Of a stretch of DNA of 64,000 nt, positions 58,572 through 64,000 are shown in pieces (positions within the stretch are counted from its first letter, which is position 1; every line of letters begins with the position of its first letter). A program made the position numbers and the translations under genes. Source of the DNA: Phytophthora sp. 'mugwort' (taxonomy: Eukaryota > Oomycota > Peronosporomycetes > Peronosporales > Peronosporaceae); NCBI GenBank assembly GCA_033558025.1, contig JAUCEF010000009.1:3534001-3598000 (forward strand), given 5' to 3'. Under the pieces are notes generated by a model that was given only the letters and a program-made list of their open reading frames with translations, searched no databases and was not told the DNA's origin.

Positions 58572-59338
58572 ATGATCAGGTCAAACCACTTTCTTCGTGC
58601 CCAGATCACGGCGAGCAATGCTGAAGACTTTGACGGATGGTTTAGTTGGGTCGAGTCAAGATTGCGCCACTTTTTCCTTCGGTACGTGGCAGTTCGGTTG
58701 TTTGGTGCGCTAAGTAAGGTTGATATGTTGACTATTGATTTCGAGAGCACTTTTTTTTTCTCTATTCTTGGCGGGAGGTGGACCTACGGGCACTCAGTGG
58801 TTGGCTGGTCCCTCTTCTGTTACTGTTAATTGACATGACTGCATTGTTGCTAGATTGGAATCCCTTCCGGAGCTGCGCGTCCATCCGTTTGCTCGATTCT
58901 TCGACTTCATTGAGACTCAGGACGTAAGTCCTGAGAGCTCGTCGAAGTGTGAGATGCATACATCCTGGCTGTTCATGGGGCTGCGGTCCCCAGCTCCACA
59001 CACAGCTCCAGCTACAGGCGCGACTCACAATGTTGATCTGACGAGCGTGATCCGCGACTTTGCCTTCTACACAGACCAGTGGGAAGGCCGTCACGCTGGA
59101 ATGGACATGCAAATAGATCATGTAACACGCTCGCAGATCCGTGAGTGGGTGCGCGAGTCTGTGGACAATGGGGGAGCGATAGCAAGCACTTACGGAAGCG
59201 GCACCAACCAAGAAGCTTTCCAAAAAGAAGAAGCGAGACATTGGAGACGGCAGCAACTGCAATGACGTGGTGAACGGGACGGCTCTTGATGACAGCCCTA
59301 CACGTAACTCGTCAAAAAAGAGCAAAGGTACGTGAAGA
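58572..59338 (+). pseudogene. C-terminal fragment of a poly(A) polymerase gene
   Basis: Two pieces, 58572-58681 and 58854 onward, are joined across a GT-AG intron. They read NHFLRAQITASNAEDFDGWF, then WVESRLRHFFLRLESLPELR, then HPFARFFDF and TSWLFMGLRSP. These are the hallmarks of the RNA-binding C-terminal domain of canonical nuclear poly(A) polymerases (WVESRLR; FFMGL). The N-terminal nucleotidyltransferase and middle domains are absent: upstream lies the dynein 3' end. After about 59195 the frame shifts; the expected basic tail (PTKKLSKKKKRDIGD, then SSKKSKG) is in the next frame. So it is truncated and frameshifted, likely a duplicated gene fragment. A functional short protein is improbable. 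Confidence 0.75.
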
Positions 59339-59679
59339 GGTGCTGACCAAGGGTTCTCATTGCGGCCAGGCGTTTGCCAGGCCTGTAACGACAGCTGTAG
59401 CAGGTCTAGTAGGAACTGGCGCTCATGGTGTGGGAGCTCTAGGCGACGGACATGGTGGTGGTCAAAGAGTGCTCACTTTGCTAACAGAGCTGCTACTTAT
59501 TATTACTGCCCATGTCCTGATGGAGTTTTCACGCCGACTGGTTAAGGTACAGACAGCGACAATTAGACGTATTAATAACTCCTCGAATCGCAAGTGGATC
59601 GAGTTGTTCTTTTCGACTGTAGTTGATTTCGTCTTCAAATGATATCACTTTCACAACACTGGAGGTGGACGGACATGAC
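59339..59679. other. Spacer, cysteine-rich open segment without assignment
   Basis: One plus-strand frame (59360-59545) is rich in Cys, Ser and Trp (CQACNDSC, YYYCPCPDG). It could be a damaged zinc-finger piece attached to the preceding fragment. I cannot assign it. Confidence 0.35.
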
Positions 59680-60586
59680 TTATTCATCCTTGAACGCGGC
59701 CTTGCGCTTCTCCACGAAAGCAGCCATGCCCTCCTTCTAGTCCTTAGTGGCAAAAGAGCTCCTGAAGAGGCGGCTCTCGTACTTAAGCCCCTTCTGCAGT
59801 GTCTGCTCGTAGGCGGCGTTGACGGCTACTAGGCCATTTTAATAAGGGGCTGAGAGAACGACGCGATCTTGTTGGCTGTCTTGAGGGCCTCGTCCAGCAG
59901 CTGGTCGGCAGGCACGACGCGGGCCACGAGGCCGTCCTTCTCGGCCTGCTGGGTGTCGATCATGTTGCCAGTCAGGATCATTTCCATCGCCTTGGACTTG
60001 GCCACGGCGCGGATGAGGCTCTGCGTACCGCCGCATCCCGGAATAGTGCCGAGTGTGATCTTGGGCTGGCCAAACTTGGCCGAGTAGCCGGCAATGATGA
60101 GATCGCAGAGCATGGCCAGCTCGCAACCACCGCCCAGCGTGTAGCCGCTGACAGCAGCAATCACAGGCTTGGAGATCTTGGTGATGTCACCCCAGTTGGC
60201 GAACATGTTGGACGAGTAGGCCTCTACGAACGTCTTGGTGGCCATCTCCTTAATGTCGGCGCCGGCCGCGAAAGCCTTGTCGTTGCCCATGATGGCGATG
60301 GCGCCGATGTTCTTGGCGTCATCGAACACGTGAGCGGCGCCATTCAATTCCTCAATGAGCGGACTGCACAACGCGTTGAGCGCCTTGGGTTGATGCAGTG
60401 TGATGATGGCCAATTGCCGCGACCTCGGTCCGGATGTTCTCATGCTCAGCTGCCATAGTGAAAAGGGTTATAACGATGAAGGGCCTTCAGTAAGTGATCG
60501 GCGGGGAGGTTGACGCATCTCTGGACGCGAAGCCACGGGAAAGAGGGCGGCGCAGGGCCGGCAACGTCGAGCGCAGCGCGAACATG
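59680..60586 (-). pseudogene. Broken mitochondrial enoyl-CoA hydratase gene
   Basis: Read on the minus strand from ATG 60586: MFALRSTLPALRRPLSRGFA, a good mitochondrial presequence. After a gap comes HENIRTEV, then a frame change and AIITLHQPKALNAL. The crotonase core is clear: DKAFAAGADIKEM (oxyanion-hole loop), GGGCELAMLCDL with the first catalytic Glu, and LGTIPGCGGTQ with the second Glu replaced by Cys-Gly at the usual G-A-G-G position. At about 59831 a base is lost, giving a premature TAG. The ancestral end continues in the next frame as VAVNAAYEQTLQKGLKYESR and KEGMAAFVEKRKAAFKDE, itself interrupted by TAG in place of a Gln codon. At least two frame changes and a nonsense codon show decay. 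An intact copy of this beta-oxidation enzyme must exist elsewhere. Confidence 0.82.
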
Positions 60587-60615
60587 ATGCAAGATGGAGC
60601 CTGACGTTTGGGCAT

Positions 60616-60761
60616 GTAGGTGATAATTTATAAGCTGTTGATTGGCTATAAATACCAAGTTGAAGCCGCCCCGAGGCATCAATTATGACAGGGATTGGAG
60701 GATAAGACTAAGTCCAACGGTATTTATAGCCAATCACCAGCGCTCATAAATAATCACCTAC
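60616..60761. mobile_element. Fold-back (MITE-like) element of about 146 bp
   Basis: Inverted arms of about 45 bp, starting GTAGGTGATAATTTATAA on the left and ending TTATTTATGAG-type complement on the right, share GATTGGCTATAAATACC exactly. About 57 bp lie between them. It sits 30 bp upstream of the broken enoyl-CoA hydratase start. No coding capacity; typical of small non-autonomous DNA transposons. The exact target duplication is not evident. Confidence 0.75.
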
Positions 60762-61002
60762 CAGTCTAATATAGATTTGCATTTTTCGGGCGGCGATTGA
60801 TCAAAATTTGCTTTTTATAAACACTATTGGCTGAAATGAACGCGTTTTCACGAAGCGGATTGGGTGGTGTGCAGAACTTCAGTTGGGTCGAAAAATTGGC
60901 GGCGCCAGGACCATTCAAGCGCCGAAGCTCCAACTCCGGACTGCTACAGAAAATGCTTCATTAACGATTTCGCCTCGCTTCCCCCAAACCTCCACCATAG
61001 CA

Positions 61003-62266
61003 ATGCCCCGTCCAACGAACCAAACCAGCCGCCACTTGCGCACGCAAAACCTGTCCGACCACGACCGAGCTCTTGTACTTGGCACTCTGCTTAGCGACGC
61101 TACTGCCGGAGTTCTTCGTCATGGAGCCTTGACAGCTGCCCCGAGGACCTTTCGTGTTAGCGATCAAACTGTTCGTCGTATTTGGCGCCGTGCCTGCCGC
61201 AATTATGCGTCTACCGGTTTGTTATCGTCGCCATCCAGGATGCACCAGACCGGTAGACGCAGCGCCGACCGCTCGACCGAGCTGGCAAGGCTGCACGCTG
61301 TCGACCGCAGCGTCGTGCACAATTCGTGCTGCTACCGAGGCTTGTTTTCTGCCTCCGACGACGCTATTTCGTGAGCTGCGCAGCGGGAAGCTGCGCGTGG
61401 AGACAAGTGTCGCCAAGCCCATGCTGTCTGAGCTCAATAAGCAGCAGCGTGTTGCTTTTTGTGTGGATCATGCGAGTGCAACGACGCAGCACTTTGATCC
61501 GATAGAGGACGGGTCCATGTAGACGAGGAACTGTTCTACGTGAGCATGGTGAAGCGTCGATTTATCCTGCTGCCCGACGAACCAAAGTCCACCGATCGCT
61601 TGAGAAGCAAGTGACACATTCCAAAGGTCATGGTGCTCGCTGCTGTTGCTCGACCACGCACGGATTCTGTCACCGGTCAAGGTTTTGAATGAAAGATCGG
61701 CGTTTGGGCCTTTTTAACGCATGAACCAGCTCGACGCAGCAGCCGCAACCGCTCGTCTGGGACCTTGTTGGCACAAATAGTGCCAGTCAATAAGACCATC
61801 TACCGCGAGAAGCTATCAATCACGTGTTTCCACCGATCAGAGCAAAGTTCCCTGGTGCCGTGGGAGGGGGCGTAGGGTGGTGCAGGACAACGCCCCTCCC
61901 CATATCCAGCCGGACGATGCGGACTGGCTACAAGCGGTTGCTGCGAGTGGATGCAACGTTCGGCTTCGGTTCCAACCACCGAACAGCCCGAACTTGTACG
62001 TCTTAGATCTCGCTGTTTTTAACGCCCTCCAGGCGCGACAACAGCGCGAAATCGCCCATACATTCGACGAGCTAGTGGGAAACGTTGACAAGGCTTTTAC
62101 AGCCTTACCACCTTCCTCCCTGAACGCAGGCTTCCTGACTCTGCAGTGCGTTATGGACGACTGCGTGGCTGCAGGCGGTGACAACGACTTCAAAATACGC
62201 CACATGTCCAAGACGAAGCTGGCTCGTGAGGGAAGACTTCCTCGCACCATCCAATGTCCGAGGTGA
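61003..62266 (+). pseudogene. Third Tc1/mariner-type transposase, frameshifted
   Basis: Starts at ATG 61003 (MPRPTNQTSRHL). HTH segment: LSDHDRALVLGTLLSDAT and APRTFRVSDQTVRRIWRR. Further frames give LFRELRSGKLRVETS, then VDEELFYVSMVKRRF (first catalytic Asp) near 61530. MVQDNAPPHI near 61877 has the second Asp, and PPNSPNLYVLDLAVFNALQ near 61975-62035 the third (a DDxD-type site). The tail is LTLQCVMDDCVAAGG and KTKLAREGRLPR. At least three frame changes. This subfamily differs from the other two DDE transposases. Terminal repeats were not found. Confidence 0.75.
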
Positions 62267-62961
62267 CGGCATCTTTTTTGCCCCGAATCATGCGATCAGC
62301 AACTCCCGAGCATAATGAAACTGGTACTAGTATCGATCTATAGATTTGGAACAAAGTTAACAGTTGCACCTATCTATTGATCTGGAACAGACTGGTAAAC
62401 AGGATCACCAGAACTAGATTCGATTAGTGATCCATTGTCTTCTCGTACCGGAAACACCGGGTGGTGAATCAGACTCAAAAACATGAGTACCGTAAAACGT
62501 GTAGTATCCGGCAGAATGTTATATCCGGCACGCCAAATAAGCCAATCAGACGCCAGCAATTTGGACACATCTGAATTGTTGTCATTTCCGACAGCTTCAA
62601 AGAAAGGTGGCCACGGCTCGCTAAAAGTTAGGCACCAGCCATGCAAAGCTTAGTCATTCCCCAAATTCTAAATACAGTACCAATGAGGTCGCCGCCGTCG
62701 GCTGTAAGCCAGTGGACTTTGCTTGGAACCGCCCGTTGAAGCAGCGTCTGCGCCAACGCTGGGTCAACTGGCTGACAGGATAAGCTGGCGAGCCAGGAGA
62801 GCGGCAGCGTGGTTAAGGCGCCGTCCAAGGTGAACTGGTTGGCTGGGTTGCCAGCGCGCGTGGACGAGCTGTCCGATTTGACGATCTCGAACGGGTTTAA
62901 GGGCATCCTCGCCGTGCCACCTGTCGACCGAGCATTTAAGGCATCGCTAATGTTCTCGCTG
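62267..62961. other. Region without a recognised gene
   Basis: Includes a small direct repeat (ATCTATAGATTTGGAACAAA / ATCTATTGATCTGGAACAGA, 62335-62390). Overlapping minus-strand frames at 62374-62646 and 62628-62966 (90 and 112 codons) have no motif I can name. Confidence 0.4.
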
Positions 62962-63911
62962 TGCAACTACAGTGCACGCCAAATCGATAGGATCCCAAAT
63001 CTGGTCACACTTTTGCCTCTATCTCGGCTGGTAGGGGGAATTACAAACTGCTGTTTAGATATGTCTTTTTTATGATGCATGGCAAGAGAGTACATGTTTT
63101 AACGTCTGCGATTTCAACGCCTTTGACAGGGTCCAAGTACAAATTGCCGGTTTCGGCAGCAGCGACAAAATTAGAGTACCATACACCTTTTATGAGCCGC
63201 ATACAAAGTTCTATATTATAATATCGTACTTAGAGAAACAGTCGTGTTGCACATACTCGTCTCCACTGAAATTCACGACCTTAGCACGAGCTAGGAAAGC
63301 GGTCGGCACCTGAAGGAGCCCAACGCTTTCGGAAAGCTCGTCGAGCAATATGCAAATGGTTGGGCTGGCGACCAGCCACGCGGTGAAGCTTGGTGATGAT
63401 AAATGTTGCTGATGCGATTCAAGGTTACGATTTGATACTGGAGTGCACTGACCAAGACTGCAGCTCCAGTATTGCATCACCAGGCTTCACCGCGTGGCTG
63501 GTCGCCAGCCCAACCATTTGCATGTTGCTCGACGAGCTTTCCGAAAGCGTTGGGCTCCTTCAGGTGCCGACCGCTTTCCTAGCTCGTGCTAAGGTCGTGA
63601 ATTTCAGTGGAGACGAGTATGTGCAACACGACTGTTTCTCTAAGTACGATATTATAATATAGAACTTTGTATGCGGCTCATAAAAGGTGTATGGTACTCT
63701 AATTTTGTCGCTGCTGCCGAAACCGGCAATTTGTACTTGGACCCTGTCAAAGGCGTTGAAATCGCAGACGTTAAAACATGTACTCTCTTGCCATGCATCA
63801 TAAAAAAGACATATCTAAACAGCAGTTTGTAATTCCCCCTACCAGCCGAGATAGAGGCAAAAGTGTGACCAGATTTGGGGGCTTAACGATTTGGCGTGCG
63901 CTGTAAGCGCA
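62962..63911. repeat. Large inverted repeat (two arms of 405+ bp, 76-bp spacer)
   Basis: The left arm (62994-63398) and right arm (63475-63879) are reverse complements with equal length and only a few substitutions. A weaker match continues outward to about 62962 and 63911. The spacer is 63399-63474. Each arm is open outward from the spacer and encodes nearly the same 60 residues (FTAWLVASPTIC, LLDELSESVGLLQVPTAF, VNFSGDEYVQHD), so two mirror-image frames exist: minus 63480-63211 and plus 63390-63662. I do not recognise this protein. It could be a recent inverted duplication, a fold-back transposon, or an assembly artefact near the window edge. Confidence 0.9.
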
Positions 63912-64000
63912 TGGAGTTTTCCTGAGGTTGGTGAGGTCGATGATGAAGAGGACATAATAGACATGATGATCAGAGGAGAGGTAAGCGTCTAAGCAAGTGT

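Noticed and set aside
63390..63662. 90-codon frame crossing the spacer and right arm of the inverted repeat, as a gene
   Set aside because: Its mirror copy exists on the other arm, no start context or domain supports a gene; described under the repeat instead.

Overview
The window looks like nuclear DNA of an oomycete, most likely Phytophthora or a close relative. Genes have short GT-AG introns (roughly 50-110 bp). There is an oomycete-type secreted and membrane-anchored GH17 beta-1,3-glucanase and a dynein heavy chain that implies flagellated zoospores. Bzip-like proteins carry a long uncharacterised C-terminal region. Compact gene blocks alternate with islands of decayed transposons. No bacterial-style operons, CRISPR array or rRNA were seen. 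All functional assignments were made by eye from motifs; no search was run.

Layout. 1-5.4 kb: decayed hAT and pogo-like transposase remnants. 5.4-9.8 kb: two divergently transcribed bZIP-like genes. 10.6-15.7 kb: a minus-strand cluster of arrestin-fold genes, two intact and one broken. 16.6-34.4 kb: a transposon island with a frameshifted LINE, a truncated GH17 fragment beside a MULE transposase with SWIM finger, a Ulp1-like protease remnant, two different Tc1/mariner-type DDE transposases (one with clear terminal inverted repeats and a TA duplication) and a second hAT remnant. 35.0-36.1 kb: a further intact arrestin-fold gene. 37.9-58.2 kb: a compact block with a GH17 glucanase, a CaMK-like kinase, a WD40 protein and a nine-exon dynein heavy chain of about 5043 residues. 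58.5-63.9 kb: a truncated poly(A) polymerase C-terminus, a broken enoyl-CoA hydratase gene, a short fold-back element, a third Tc1-like transposase and a large inverted repeat with arms of at least 405 bp.

The observation most worth following is the dynein heavy chain. It keeps the linker, a full stalk with microtubule-binding region, and intact P-loops in AAA2 and AAA3. Its AAA1 module, the site of motor ATP hydrolysis in ordinary dyneins, has lost the Walker A lysine, the Walker B acidic pair and the sensor I asparagine. It therefore looks like a non-motor 'pseudo-dynein', in this respect resembling the animal DNHD1 type. The intact genes do not form one pathway; the clearest functional pairing is the divergent WD40/dynein promoter.
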